From the NCBI GenBank assembly GCA_038231395.1, contig JBBRLL010000005.1, positions 1 to 64,000 on the forward strand: 64,000 nt of DNA, written 5' to 3'. The position numbers and the translations under genes were made by a program. Shown here one piece after another: positions 25,345 to 34,439 of this stretch; the stretch's first letter is position 1; the number at the start of each line of letters is the position of its first letter. Source of the stretch: Stagnihabitans sp038231395. GTDB taxonomy: Bacteria > Pseudomonadota > Alphaproteobacteria > Rhodobacterales > Rhodobacteraceae. Under the pieces are notes generated by a model, which had not been told where the DNA came from, did no database searches, and saw only the letters and a program-made list of their open reading frames with translations.

Positions 25345-28300
25345 TCACTTGTTCAGTTTAAGCGCTGCAAGAACAGCGAAGGGATTGTCGGGGTCGATGG
25401 GCTTTTCCACACGCGGGGCACGGGCCTCAAAACTGCGCTGTGGTTTGGCGTCGGGTTTGGAGCCTTCGTATTTGCCACCATCCCGCTTGCCACCCTCGCG
25501 GTTGCCATCATTCGCACGCGGCTTGCGGCTGTCAGCGCGGCCGTCGGCTTGCGGACGGTCACCCCGATTTTCACCCCGATTTTCACCCCGATTTTCACCG
25601 CGGTTCTCGCCCTGGCCGTCGCGCGGCTTGCTGCCTTTATAGCCCCCGCGGTCGCCGCCCTCGCGCCGGGGCTTGGAGTCGGGTGCAACAGTTGCAGCAT
25701 CCACAACCACGGCATCGCCTTCAACGGCTGGGGTCGCTGGAGGAGCGTCACGGCGCGGGCTACGGTCAGCGCCACGACCGGCACCCGTATCAGACCTAGG
25801 CGCACCAGAGCGGGGCGGACGTTCACCACGCGCTTCGCCACCCCTGGGTTCGCCGCTACGCGGTTCGCCAACACGCTCGGTTCGCTCCGGTCGGGCCGGA
25901 CGTTCGGGGCGCGGACGCGGTTTGGGCGCCCAGGTGAAGGTGTAGAACACCTCCATCTCTGGCGGGGCTTCGACGGCGGCTTCGGCATCCGCGGCGACCT
26001 CTGCCACCGGCTCTTCCGGGACGGGATGGATCAGTGAGACTTCTTCGGGCACCGGGTTCAGCGACACCGGCTCTTCGGCCTTGACCTCAACCACCACAGC
26101 CGCTTTGACCTTGGCACGTTCGGCCTTTTCGCCCTTATACCCCAGACCGCCCATCAGATCGACGAACTGGTCCAGCGTCATGCCGGTGATCGACAGCATG
26201 TCCGGCGTCGCCTCAAACCCCACGCGGCTGTCCTTGGTGCGCAGGATGTCGGCCAACCGCTCCAACATATCAATCCGGATCGCCCGCACGCCCGAAGGGT
26301 GATAGCCCGACAGCGTATAATGGCTGCGCGGCACGTCCGGCAGGTTTGGAATGGTGACAAGACCTGGAGGCGGGCTTTCGGGGAAGTCGGAAAGGCCTGT
26401 CCAAAGGCTCCACAACACCAGCCGCAGCCGGGTGGCGGCAGGTTTTAGCAGCAATGGCAGGAAGATGGTGAACTGGCCAAACCGCACGCCGTGCTTGCGC
26501 AAGGCCGACCGCGAGTCCTGGTCAAGCGCCTTCACGTCATTGGCCACATCATCGCGGGCAATCACGCCCATCGCTTCGACCAACCGGAAGGCAAAGCCAC
26601 GCGACAGACCGACCAAAGCCTCATCCCGGCTCATCGCGGCCAAGGGTTCAAACAAAGCGGCAATCTTGCGGTCGATGAAATGCTGAGCCCTACGGCGCAC
26701 CTTGTCGGCGACATCGGGGCCGGCTTCGTCATCCACGAAAACCTCGACCTGCGGGCGCAGGGCTTCGGCCCCCTTGACCAGCTTGCCGATTGCCGACGAC
26801 CCCCACATCAACCCGCCCTGAGTGGTGTAGTCCATCTCGGTGTCGGGTGCGTTGTAGAAGCGGTCTGCCCGCAGATGGAACTCCGGTTTCAGTGCCGCCA
26901 GCGCCGCCGTGCGCAACGTCTGCGCCTCTTCCGGCGACTTGGTTGCATCCTGCTGAAACCGGAACCCGTCCAGCTTGCCCACGAATTCGCCACTTACCGT
27001 GACTTCGCCCTTGTCATTTACCTCGGCCACGAGGGTCTCCTTCTGCTTCAACCGCCGCAGCAACACACTCGTGCGCCGGTCAACAAATCTTTGCGTCAAA
27101 GCCAGATGAAGGCCATCTGACAGGCGGTCTTCTACTGCACGCGTCTCGTCACGCCAATGGCTTTCATCATCCACCCAGCCTTTGCGTTGCGCAACATAAG
27201 TCCAGGTGCGGATATAGGCCAGCCGTTTTGAGATGGTATCAATGTCGCCACCCGGTTTGTCGATGCGTTCGATGGCTTTTTTAAGCCAATCGGCGGGGAT
27301 GCGCGTCTGGCTCAGGCCACGACCGGTCAAAAACTCGAATATCCGGGTCAGAAGTGTCAGGTGATCGTGGTCAGAGGTGTTGCGAAAGTCGGGCACCCGG
27401 CACACGTCCCACAACAGGCGCACCCGCTGCGGCCCGGTCAGCTTTTCCTGCACCTCAAGCAAGGCCGACAGATGTTTCAGCGCCAGCACGTCATCGGCAT
27501 CGCGTGCGCGCGACAGCCAGGGGTTGAAGGTTGGCGCTTCAAGGCTGCGGATCAGGCGGTCGGCAGAGCCGAAATCCAGATCGGCATTGCGCCACATCAA
27601 CTTGCGGACCGGAGCAAACTTGTGGCTTTCAATCGCCTCAATCTCCTCCTCATCAAACGGCCGCGCCTCACCTGTTACGCCAAATGTGCCATTTTCGGTG
27701 TGCCGCCCGGCCCGCCCGGCAATCTGCCCAATCTCTTGCGTGTTCAACGCCCGCATCCGGCGGCCATCGAACTTGGAGGTTGAAGCAAAGGCCACATGCT
27801 TGATGTCAAGGTTCAGACCCATGCCGATAGCATCCGTGGCCACCAGATAATCCACATCGCCGTTTTGATACATCGCGACCTGCGCGTTCCGGGTTCGCGG
27901 GCTTAAAGCCCCCATCACAACCGCGCAACCGCCCTTGGTCCGCCGGATCAGCTCTGCAATCGCATAGACATTTTCAACAGAAAAACCGACGATCGCTGAC
28001 CTTTCCGGCATCCGGCTTATCTTTTTCGAACCTCCGAAGGTCAACGTCGACATCCGCTCCTTGCGCATAAACTGCACGCCCGGAATCAGGCCGGCAATCG
28101 CCGGGCGCATGGTGTCGGACCCTAAAAACAGCGTCTCAAGCAACCCGCGCGCATGAAGCAAGCGGTTGGTGAACACATGCCCGCGTTCCGGATCGGCGCA
28201 AAGCTGGATCTCGTCCACCACGACAATATCGGCACCGATCTCCAACGGCATCGCTTCGGTCGTGGCCACCCAATACAACGGCCGCTCCGGGACGATCCGC

Positions 28301-28494
28301 TCTTCGCCGGTGATCAGCGCCACCACCGACGGTCCGCGCAGCTTGACCACCCGGTCATAAACCTCGCGCGCCAGCAGACGCAGCGGCAGACCCATGACGC
28401 CGGTCCGGTGACTCAGCATTTTTTCAATGGCATGGTGAGTCTTGCCGGTGTTGGTCGGCCCAAGGACCGCCGTCACCCGAGGAGCGTCGGTCAC
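25345..28494 (-). CDS. SUV3-like DEAD/DEAH-box RNA helicase with disordered Arg/Gly tail
   Basis: A 1049-residue superfamily 2 helicase. Core motifs are Walker A GPTNTGKT at 12-19, VVVDEIQLC (motif II, DEIQ), SATDAIGMGLNL-type YLVATDAIGMGLNLD, and motif VI QIAGRAGR. The DEIQ and RAGR pattern is that of Suv3-type RNA helicases. A helical and C-terminal region runs to about 820. From about 890 the protein is a charged, disordered tail (PRPERPARPERTE, RG-rich runs and four GENR tandem repeats), probably RNA-binding. The start is GTG placed directly after the TAA of the TPR gene, and the stop abuts the S4 gene start, so three genes are tightly coupled. RNA turnover is a likely but unproven role. 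Confidence 0.88.
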   Translation of the reverse strand: MTDAPRVTAVLGPTNTGKTHHAIEKMLSHRTGVMGLPLRLLAREVYDRVVKLRGPSVVALITGEERIVPERPLYWVATTEAMPLEIGADIVVVDEIQLCADPERGHVFTNRLLHARGLLETLFLGSDTMRPAIAGLIPGVQFMRKERMSTLTFGGSKKISRMPERSAIVGFSVENVYAIAELIRRTKGGCAVVMGALSPRTRNAQVAMYQNGDVDYLVATDAIGMGLNLDIKHVAFASTSKFDGRRMRALNTQEIGQIAGRAGRHTENGTFGVTGEARPFDEEEIEAIESHKFAPVRKLMWRNADLDFGSADRLIRSLEAPTFNPWLSRARDADDVLALKHLSALLEVQEKLTGPQRVRLLWDVCRVPDFRNTSDHDHLTLLTRIFEFLTGRGLSQTRIPADWLKKAIERIDKPGGDIDTISKRLAYIRTWTYVAQRKGWVDDESHWRDETRAVEDRLSDGLHLALTQRFVDRRTSVLLRRLKQKETLVAEVNDKGEVTVSGEFVGKLDGFRFQQDATKSPEEAQTLRTAALAALKPEFHLRADRFYNAPDTEMDYTTQGGLMWGSSAIGKLVKGAEALRPQVEVFVDDEAGPDVADKVRRRAQHFIDRKIAALFEPLAAMSRDEALVGLSRGFAFRLVEAMGVIARDDVANDVKALDQDSRSALRKHGVRFGQFTIFLPLLLKPAATRLRLVLWSLWTGLSDFPESPPPGLVTIPNLPDVPRSHYTLSGYHPSGVRAIRIDMLERLADILRTKDSRVGFEATPDMLSITGMTLDQFVDLMGGLGYKGEKAERAKVKAAVVVEVKAEEPVSLNPVPEEVSLIHPVPEEPVAEVAADAEAAVEAPPEMEVFYTFTWAPKPRPRPERPARPERTERVGEPRSGEPRGGEARGERPPRSGAPRSDTGAGRGADRSPRRDAPPATPAVEGDAVVVDAATVAPDSKPRREGGDRGGYKGSKPRDGQGENRGENRGENRGENRGDRPQADGRADSRKPRANDGNREGGKRDGGKYEGSKPDAKPQRSFEARAPRVEKPIDPDNPFAVLAALKLNK

Positions 28495-29055
28495 TTAAAG
28501 CTCCTGCCCACCCAGCTTGGCGTCCAGACGTTTCACCGAGTCCTGCACATTTTTCATGTGCGGGTTCAGCTTCAGGGCTTCTCTGTAGACTTCCAAAGCC
28601 TTGTCCGGCTCGTTCAACTGTTCAAAGATCATCCCAAGACCTGACAAAGCCCCGAAATGCCGGGGGTTCAGCGCGAGGGTCTTGGCGATATCCGCAAGCG
28701 ACAGGCCGTACTGGCCAATCTGAAAATATGCGGTGGCGCGCGCGTTGTACCCTTCCGGGAAATCAGGCGCGTGGTCGATCAGGGCTGTCAGGTGATCAAT
28801 GGCCGTTTGCGTGTCGCCCGCAGCCATCGCATCGTGACCCCGCTTCAACAGCAAATCCATCGAGGCCGACCCCGACTTCGACCATTCGATCCAGATGTTC
28901 TGGGTGATGGCCCCGGCTTCATCATCGGTGGCGGTCTGCAGCTGCGAAAACAGGTCGTCCAGCCGTTTGGGATCGGCCAAGGCCGGGACTACGCCCAAAA
29001 CAAACAGCAGAACTGCTGCAAGGATACCATTGGCAAGAGGGCGAAGGGCTTTCAT
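28495..29055 (-). CDS. Exported TPR-repeat protein
   Basis: A 186-residue protein with a signal peptide (MKALRPLANGILAAVLLFVLGVVPALA) and about three tetratricopeptide repeats between 85 and 175: AMAAGDTQTAIDHLTALIDHAPDFPEGYNARATAY, then IGQYGLSLADIAKTLALNPRHFGAL and LNEPDKALEVYREALKLNPHM. TPR units mediate protein contacts, so it is likely a periplasmic scaffold. Its TAA stop is directly followed by the helicase GTG start. It is divergent from the SCP2 gene, about 60 bases away. Confidence 0.85.
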   Translation of the reverse strand: MKALRPLANGILAAVLLFVLGVVPALADPKRLDDLFSQLQTATDDEAGAITQNIWIEWSKSGSASMDLLLKRGHDAMAAGDTQTAIDHLTALIDHAPDFPEGYNARATAYFQIGQYGLSLADIAKTLALNPRHFGALSGLGMIFEQLNEPDKALEVYREALKLNPHMKNVQDSVKRLDAKLGGQEL

Positions 29056-29118
29056 AAGTTGATCCTAACGCGTGGCGCGGAAATTGCCAGAGGCGCGCAC
29101 TCACGAAAGGGATACCAG

Positions 29119-29406
29119 ATGAGCAAAGTGATTGATGCCGCAGTCCAAGCCCTTGCGGCAAAGGCTGGGGATAGCTTCGACGCCACCGCAAAGTTTGTCT
29201 TTGTGGGCGAGGGGTCAATCATGTTCGACGCCAACGGCGCCCGCGAAGGCGACGGCGATGCCGACGTCACCCTGACCGCCGCGACCGAGGTGTTTCAGGC
29301 GATGCTGGCCGGCGATCTGTCGGCCACCACGGCTTTCATGACCGGCAAGCTGACGGTGGATGGCTCCATGGGGCTGGCGATGAAGCTGGGGCAAGTGCTC
29401 AGTTGA
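29119..29406 (+). CDS. SCP2 sterol-binding domain protein
   Basis: A 95-residue protein consisting of one SCP2 domain: KFVFVGEGSIMFDANGAREGDGDADVTLTAATEVFQAMLAGDLSATTAFMTGKLTVDGSMGLAMKLGQVL. The A-x-x-A-F-M-x-G-K-[LI] motif and following hydrophobic helix form the lipid tunnel in this fold, so it probably binds a lipid or acyl-CoA. The ATG at 29119 is preceded by AAAGG. Its TGA overlaps the next gene's TTG by four bases, tying it to the downstream hydrolase. Confidence 0.9.
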   Translation: MSKVIDAAVQALAAKAGDSFDATAKFVFVGEGSIMFDANGAREGDGDADVTLTAATEVFQAMLAGDLSATTAFMTGKLTVDGSMGLAMKLGQVLS

Positions 29407-30329
29407 ACGCCCCGCTCGACAACACCGTGGCCGAAGGGCCAGAAGATGCGCAGGGCTTCTGGCTGCATGCCGACGATGACACCCGTCTGCGCGCCGGTTT
29501 GTGGAACCAATCCGGTCCGCGTGGCACGGTTTTCCTGTTCCCCGGTCGCACCGAATATGTCGAGAAATATGGTCGCACCGCCACCGATCTGGCGCGCGCG
29601 GGCTTTGCGACCCTGACGATAGACTGGCGCGGTCAGGGCATGTCGGACCGCGCCTTGACCGACCCGATGGTTGGCCATGTCACGGATTTTGCTGAATATC
29701 AAAAGGATCTCAACGCGCTTTTGACCTTCGCGCGCGCCCAATCCCTGCCAGAGCCGTACCATGTGCTTGCCCACTCGATGGGGGGCACCATCGCCCTGCG
29801 CGCGCTGATCCGCGGCCTGCCTTTTCAGACCGCCGTGTTTTCGGCACCGATGTGGGGCATCCTGATCCCGGCATGGCAGCGCCCGGTTGCGCCAGCCCTC
29901 GCCGCTGCGGCATGCACCGTTGGCCTCGGCTCGCGCTATGCCCCCGGCACCGGTCCGCAAACCTATGTCGTGCAGACCCCTTTCGCTGGCAATACCCTGA
30001 CCACCGACCCCGACATGTGGGCTTATATGACCGCTCAGGCCAAAGCCCTGCCGCGCCTGTCGTTGGGCGGCCCAAGTTTCCAATGGCTGCACGCAGCCCT
30101 GAAGGAATGCAGCGCCCTTTATCAGCTTGCCAGTCCGGAAACGCCCAGTCTTTGCGGCCTTGGCAGCCTGGAGCGTATCGTCGATCCGATCCCGATTCGA
30201 AACCGCATGGCCCGCTGGCCGAACAGCCGACTAAGCCACGTGGAAGGGGCTGAACACGAACTGTTGATGGAGCGACCGATCCTGCGCGACCGCTTTCTGG
30301 CTGAGGCCGTAGCGCAATTCATGGCCTGA
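29403..30329 (+). CDS. Alpha/beta hydrolase, lysophospholipase-like
   Basis: A 308-residue hydrolase of the lysophospholipase L2 / monoglyceride-lipase type. GTVFLFPGRTEYVEKYGRTATDLARAGFATLTIDWRGQGMSDR is the oxyanion and cap entry, the nucleophile elbow is AHSMGGTIALRA (Ser in HSMGG), and the His is in HVEGAEHELLMER near the C-terminus. The start appears to be TTG in a TTGA overlap with the SCP2 stop; a GTG eight codons later is an alternative. The coupling to an SCP2 lipid-binding protein suggests the substrate is a lipid. Confidence 0.85.
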   Translation: MNAPLDNTVAEGPEDAQGFWLHADDDTRLRAGLWNQSGPRGTVFLFPGRTEYVEKYGRTATDLARAGFATLTIDWRGQGMSDRALTDPMVGHVTDFAEYQKDLNALLTFARAQSLPEPYHVLAHSMGGTIALRALIRGLPFQTAVFSAPMWGILIPAWQRPVAPALAAAACTVGLGSRYAPGTGPQTYVVQTPFAGNTLTTDPDMWAYMTAQAKALPRLSLGGPSFQWLHAALKECSALYQLASPETPSLCGLGSLERIVDPIPIRNRMARWPNSRLSHVEGAEHELLMERPILRDRFLAEAVAQFMA

Positions 30330-30416
30330 ACCAAAAACGATTTGCCAGACACAACAAGACCGCTTGGCGTTGGACGCACCCACTGCAATCAAAGACCCAG
30401 TTTCCGGCAGCCAGCC

Positions 30417-31142
30417 TCAGATGTTGATCTGGGTGAAGCCGTCGCGCAAAGCCTTGCTCCAAGCCTCCGACATCGCGCGGAACTGTTCATCGCCCGCCTC
30501 GATCCGCCGCTTTTTGCCGACCGTGCAGGAGTCTTTTTCAATGATGCACATATCCAGCGGCATCCCGACGCTCAGATTGGATCGCAGGGTCGAATCCATC
30601 GACAAAAGTACCGCCTTTTGCGCATCGTCAAGGCTGGTTGAGGGTTTTACCACCCGGTCCAGGATCGGCTTGCCGTATTTATGCTCGCCGATTTGCAGGA
30701 ACGGCGTGTCCTCTGTGGCCTGAATGAAGTTGCCCTCGGGGTAGATCAGAAACAGCCGCATCGGCGCGCCTTTGCGTTGGCCCGCCACGATCATGCTGGC
30801 CGTCGCACCCTGTTTCATCGCGTTCAGCTTTTCGTCGATCTCGCCGCGCACGTTGGCCAGCATGTTTCCGATGATGCCCGCCGCCTTCAGGATGGTCGGC
30901 GCTTTCATGATGGAGTTTTCTTCGGTCGACTCCGGATCTTCCACCGCCTCGCGCAGCCGGGAAATCGCGGTTTGCGTCACCGACAGCGACCCCGCTGTCA
31001 TGATGCAGATCACCCGCTCTCCGGGATCTTCAAAGAAGAACATCTTGCGGTAGATCGAGATATTGTCCAACCCGGCGTTGGTCCGGGTGTCAGACAGCAT
31101 CACCACGCCTTCGTTCAACAAAAGCCCTACGCAATAGGTCAT
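30417..31142 (-). CDS. Anbu, proteasome-like N-terminal nucleophile peptidase
   Basis: A 241-residue protein of the ancestral beta-subunit (Anbu/BPH) family. It starts MTYCVGLLLNEGVVMLSDTRTNAG, so removal of Met would expose a threonine nucleophile. Asp18 and Lys33 of the precursor match the other catalytic proteasome positions. The rest includes DNISIYRKMFFFED, IMTAGSLSVTQTAISRL and NLSVGMPLDMCIIE. Unlike HslV it has no HslU ATPase partner here. Known Anbu proteins form open spirals or cap-less rings, and their substrates are not established. It follows a transglutaminase, alpha-E and ATP-grasp gene set on the same strand, the known genomic partnership of this family. Confidence 0.92.
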   Translation of the reverse strand: MTYCVGLLLNEGVVMLSDTRTNAGLDNISIYRKMFFFEDPGERVICIMTAGSLSVTQTAISRLREAVEDPESTEENSIMKAPTILKAAGIIGNMLANVRGEIDEKLNAMKQGATASMIVAGQRKGAPMRLFLIYPEGNFIQATEDTPFLQIGEHKYGKPILDRVVKPSTSLDDAQKAVLLSMDSTLRSNLSVGMPLDMCIIEKDSCTVGKKRRIEAGDEQFRAMSEAWSKALRDGFTQINI

Positions 31143-31252
31143 GCCCGCTTCCCTGTTTGTTCACGCCAGAATGATCACGCCGCCCGATGCCGCCGCCCGA
31201 TGCCGCCGATTGATGGCTAAGACTGATCACGAAGACTGTTCCGGGGCGAACC

Positions 31253-32062
31253 CTATTGCTGCGTCGCCAAAACCGCAACCGTCACGCTCAGGCTTTCTGC
31301 GCCTGTGGTGCGGGCCGATCCGCGAATGGGGGCGGCCTCGCGCGCGTCTAGCCCTGACCCAAGGCGCACATAGCGATCATCAGGGCAGCATTCATTGGCC
31401 GGATCAAAGCCGACCCAGCCGAGGCCGGGAATAAACAACTCCGCCCAGGCATGCGCTGCCTCGTGCGGGCTGCCCTCTGCATCGGCCATCAAATAGCCAG
31501 AGACGTAGCGAGCCGGAATTGCGTTGGCCCGCGCCACGGCACACAGAACATGGGTGTGATCCTGACAAACCCCCTCGCCCTGCTCCAACGCCTCGGCGGC
31601 GGTGGTGCGGGCATGGGTGGAGCCGGGCTTGTAGGCGATGGCCTCCGATACCGCACTTGAAAGGACATGCGCTGCGGCCAGCCGGTTTTCGGCCCCTTTG
31701 GCAGCCTTGGCCAAACCCGCCAGCCCGCCCACCAGTTCAGTCGCAAAGGTTTCCGCCAGATAGCATTCCGGTGCGACGATCTCGCGGTGACCGCGCAGCA
31801 CACCCGCCATGTCGGTGGTCGAAATGCGGCCCCGCACATGCACCTCAATCTCGGACACCGGGCCCTTCACCGTCCAGCCCTGCACCCAATCGCCGGCGCC
31901 ATCCCGAAACCCGCCACCCTTGACGCCGCCAGAGACGGTCACCTCCCACTCCAGCACCGTCTGGCCCTGACACCCTGAAGGCGTCAACCGATGGCTCTGA
32001 ATGACCCCCCGCACCGGAGAATCATAGCGGTACAACGTTTTGTGGTCGATCAGCAGCAGCAT
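31253..32062 (-). CDS. Transglutaminase-like cysteine peptidase (Anbu cluster)
   Basis: A 269-residue protein with the bacterial transglutaminase N-terminal domain (LIDHKTLYRYDSPVRGVIQSHRLTPS) and a transglutaminase core. The triad is Cys166 (GEGVCQDHTHVL), His204 (EAAHAWAELFIPGLGW) and Asp220 (GFDPANE). Such bacterial enzymes are usually thought to hydrolyse amide or peptide bonds rather than cross-link. The ATG overlaps the alpha-E stop as TGATG. Anbu follows after about 110 bases, which include a 13-base direct repeat. It has no signal peptide, so it acts in the cytoplasm with the ATP-grasp and Anbu proteins. Confidence 0.92.
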   Translation of the reverse strand: MLLLIDHKTLYRYDSPVRGVIQSHRLTPSGCQGQTVLEWEVTVSGGVKGGGFRDGAGDWVQGWTVKGPVSEIEVHVRGRISTTDMAGVLRGHREIVAPECYLAETFATELVGGLAGLAKAAKGAENRLAAAHVLSSAVSEAIAYKPGSTHARTTAAEALEQGEGVCQDHTHVLCAVARANAIPARYVSGYLMADAEGSPHEAAHAWAELFIPGLGWVGFDPANECCPDDRYVRLGSGLDAREAAPIRGSARTTGAESLSVTVAVLATQQ

Positions 32063-33009
32063 CAGCGCATGTCCCCCGACAGATAGGTTTCATGGACCAT
32101 GCCAGCAATTTCCGCGGTCAACCGGATAAAGCGTGACAGAAACTCGTGCAGACCCTCTTCAAAGATGATCTCGGGCGTCAGGCTGTCCAACTCTGCCTGC
32201 AACTCACCCGCCTTGGCCTGCGCGTCAGTGGCCTTGTCATAAGCCTTGGCCAGTCGGGCTAGGTGCGTGTTGGCATCTGTCACGCAGGTGATCAGCGCAC
32301 GCGGGCAATGCGGGTTCAGGATCAGAAAATGGGCGATCTTGCCCGCCGTGACTTCGCCGCCATAAGCCCAGTGAAAAGCCCGGTTCAGCGACAGGGCGCG
32401 CAGCATCATCGACCATTGGTCATTTTCCGCGCCCGCCCCGACCCCGGCACGTGGCAAGAGGACGTAGTATTTCACGTCCATCAGCCGTGCCGTGGCATCG
32501 CCGCGTTCCAGCGCATAGCCAAGGTTCAGGAAATTGTAGCCGTCGTTGCGCAACAGCGTCGCATCTATAGCACCGCGCACCATAGCCGCGTGTTTCATTG
32601 TCCAGTCGGTCAGCCGCGACAGTTCAAGCTCGCTGCGCGGCGTGCGCTCGATCTGTCGCAACTCCTGAAAGGCGGTGTTCAAAGCGTCCCAGACCTGCCC
32701 GGTCAAAGCGGTGCGCACGATCCGCCCATTTTCGCGCGCCTGCGTGATGCAAGACGCCACCGATGCCGGGTTGTCACGGTCAAAGAACAGAAAGCTTTCG
32801 ATGTTGCGCTGAACCGCCTCGCCGTACTTGGTGCCGAAGGCCCCCGACGTTCCGGTGGATTGCAGGATCGATCCCCACTCGTTGCGATAGCCCTGCGCCG
32901 TTGGCAGCAAGGCTATGCGCGCCCCCACCTCCAGCAAACGCGCCGCCGTTTCCGCCCGTTCCATATGGCGGGCGATCCAGTACAGGTTGTCGGCGGTTCT
33001 TGATAACAT
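32062..33009 (-). CDS. Alpha-E domain protein
   Basis: A 315-residue mostly helical protein of the alpha-E family (DUF403). The N-terminus MLSRTADNLYWIARHMERAETAARLLEV is the signature, followed by long helices (NGRIVRTALTGQVWDALNTAFQEL, LNRAFHWAYGGEVTAGKIAHFLILNPHCPRAL). No catalytic residues are apparent. In many bacteria alpha-E is encoded next to, or fused with, a circularly permuted ATP-grasp enzyme, and it is thought to assist that enzyme. Here the ATP-grasp gene ends three bases upstream and the transglutaminase overlaps downstream, so all are one translational unit. Confidence 0.92.
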   Translation of the reverse strand: MLSRTADNLYWIARHMERAETAARLLEVGARIALLPTAQGYRNEWGSILQSTGTSGAFGTKYGEAVQRNIESFLFFDRDNPASVASCITQARENGRIVRTALTGQVWDALNTAFQELRQIERTPRSELELSRLTDWTMKHAAMVRGAIDATLLRNDGYNFLNLGYALERGDATARLMDVKYYVLLPRAGVGAGAENDQWSMMLRALSLNRAFHWAYGGEVTAGKIAHFLILNPHCPRALITCVTDANTHLARLAKAYDKATDAQAKAGELQAELDSLTPEIIFEEGLHEFLSRFIRLTAEIAGMVHETYLSGDMR

Positions 33010-33012
33010 GAC

Positions 33013-34425
33013 CTACTCCGCCAAAACCCAGGTATCCTTGACGCCGCCGCCCTGAGAAGAGTTCACCACCAAGGACCCTTCCGTCAAGGCCACCCGTGTC
33101 AGGCCGCCGGGCACCAGTTCAATACGCTCGCCCACCAGACAATAGGGCCGCAGGTCCACGTGGCGGGGGGCCACACCCTCTTCGACAAAGGTCGGCGTGG
33201 CCGACAGCGCCAGCGTCGGCTGGGCGATGTAGTTGCCGGGGTCCAAGGTAATCTTGTGGCGGAACACCTCGACCTGCTCTTTGGTCGATTTCGGCCCGAC
33301 CAGCATGCCATACCCGCCCGAGCCGTGGACTTCTTTGACCACCAGTTCGGCCAGATGCTCCAGCACATATTTCAGATCGTCGGCCTTGCCGCATTGCCAG
33401 GTTGGCACGTTGTTCAGGATCGGCTCTTCGCCCAGATAGAACCGCACCATTTCGGGCACAAAGGTATAGACCGCCTTGTCATCGGCGACCCCGGCCCCCG
33501 GAGCCGAGCAGATCGCCACGCCACCCGAGCGGTAGACATCCATCAGCCCCGGCACCCCCAGCATGGACTCCGGCTTGAAACACAACGGGTCAATGTAGGC
33601 GTCATCAATACGCCGATAAATCACATCCACCCGCTTTGGCCCTTGGGTGGTGCGCATGTAACAAAACTCTCCCTCCACAAACAAATCCTGCCCTTCGACC
33701 AGTTCAACGCCCATCAGGTCGGCCAGAAAGCTATGCTCGTAATAGGCGGAGTTATAGTGGCCTGGCGTCAGGATCACGATGGTCGGTTCGTGGCTGCACT
33801 TGGTTGGCGCCACCGAAGTCAGGGTGCGGCGCAGCAATTCATGATAGCGATCCACCGGCTCTATCCGGTTTTCGCGGAACAGGTCGGGGAACATCCGCAT
33901 CATCATCTCACGGCTTTCCAGCATGTAGGAGACGCCAGAGGGGGTCCGGCAGTTGTCCTCCAGCACGAAGAAATCCTGCGGCCCGGTGCGCACGATGTCG
34001 ATGCCGACGATATGCGAATAAACCCCCATCGGCGGCACAAACCCCGCCACGGCCTTTTCATAAGCGGCATTTTGATAAACCAGACCGGCGGGAATGCGTC
34101 CGGCCCGGATAATCTCGCCCCGGCCATAGACATCGACCAGAAACGCGTTCAACGCCCGCGCCCGCTGTTTGATGCCCCGCTCCAGCCGCGCCCATTCGTT
34201 GTGGGTGAACACGCGGGGAAACATGTCGAACGGGATCAGGCGATCCGGGTCGCCGCCTTCGCCATAGACTGCGAAGGTAATGCCGATCCTGCGGAACAGC
34301 GCTTCAGCCTCGGCCTGTTTCTGGATGCGCAGGTCGGCGGGCATCGCCTTCATCCACGCATCAAGCTGGGCGTAGGGCGTGCGCACTTTGGCGTCGAGGT
34401 ACATTTCGTTGAAGATTGGGGTCAT
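33013..34425 (-). CDS. Circularly permuted ATP-grasp protein
   Basis: A 470-residue member of the circularly permuted ATP-grasp type 2 family (DUF404/DUF407). Characteristic segments are FPRVFTHNEWARLERGIKQRARALNAFLVDVYG, VGIDIVRTGPQDFFVLEDNCRTPSGVSYMLE, GVELVEGQDLFVEGEFCYMRTT, VDVIYRRIDDAYIDPL, and VKEVHGSGGYGMLVGP near the C-terminus, which contains the ATP-binding loop. By analogy with ATP-grasp amidoligases it should couple an acid to an amine using ATP, possibly making a peptide-like product. It heads the operon with alpha-E, transglutaminase and Anbu. A run of 12-base tandem repeats lies 15 to 75 bases upstream of its start codon. Confidence 0.92.
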   Translation of the reverse strand: MTPIFNEMYLDAKVRTPYAQLDAWMKAMPADLRIQKQAEAEALFRRIGITFAVYGEGGDPDRLIPFDMFPRVFTHNEWARLERGIKQRARALNAFLVDVYGRGEIIRAGRIPAGLVYQNAAYEKAVAGFVPPMGVYSHIVGIDIVRTGPQDFFVLEDNCRTPSGVSYMLESREMMMRMFPDLFRENRIEPVDRYHELLRRTLTSVAPTKCSHEPTIVILTPGHYNSAYYEHSFLADLMGVELVEGQDLFVEGEFCYMRTTQGPKRVDVIYRRIDDAYIDPLCFKPESMLGVPGLMDVYRSGGVAICSAPGAGVADDKAVYTFVPEMVRFYLGEEPILNNVPTWQCGKADDLKYVLEHLAELVVKEVHGSGGYGMLVGPKSTKEQVEVFRHKITLDPGNYIAQPTLALSATPTFVEEGVAPRHVDLRPYCLVGERIELVPGGLTRVALTEGSLVVNSSQGGGVKDTWVLAE

Positions 34426-34439
34426 CCGTTCGACCTTTC

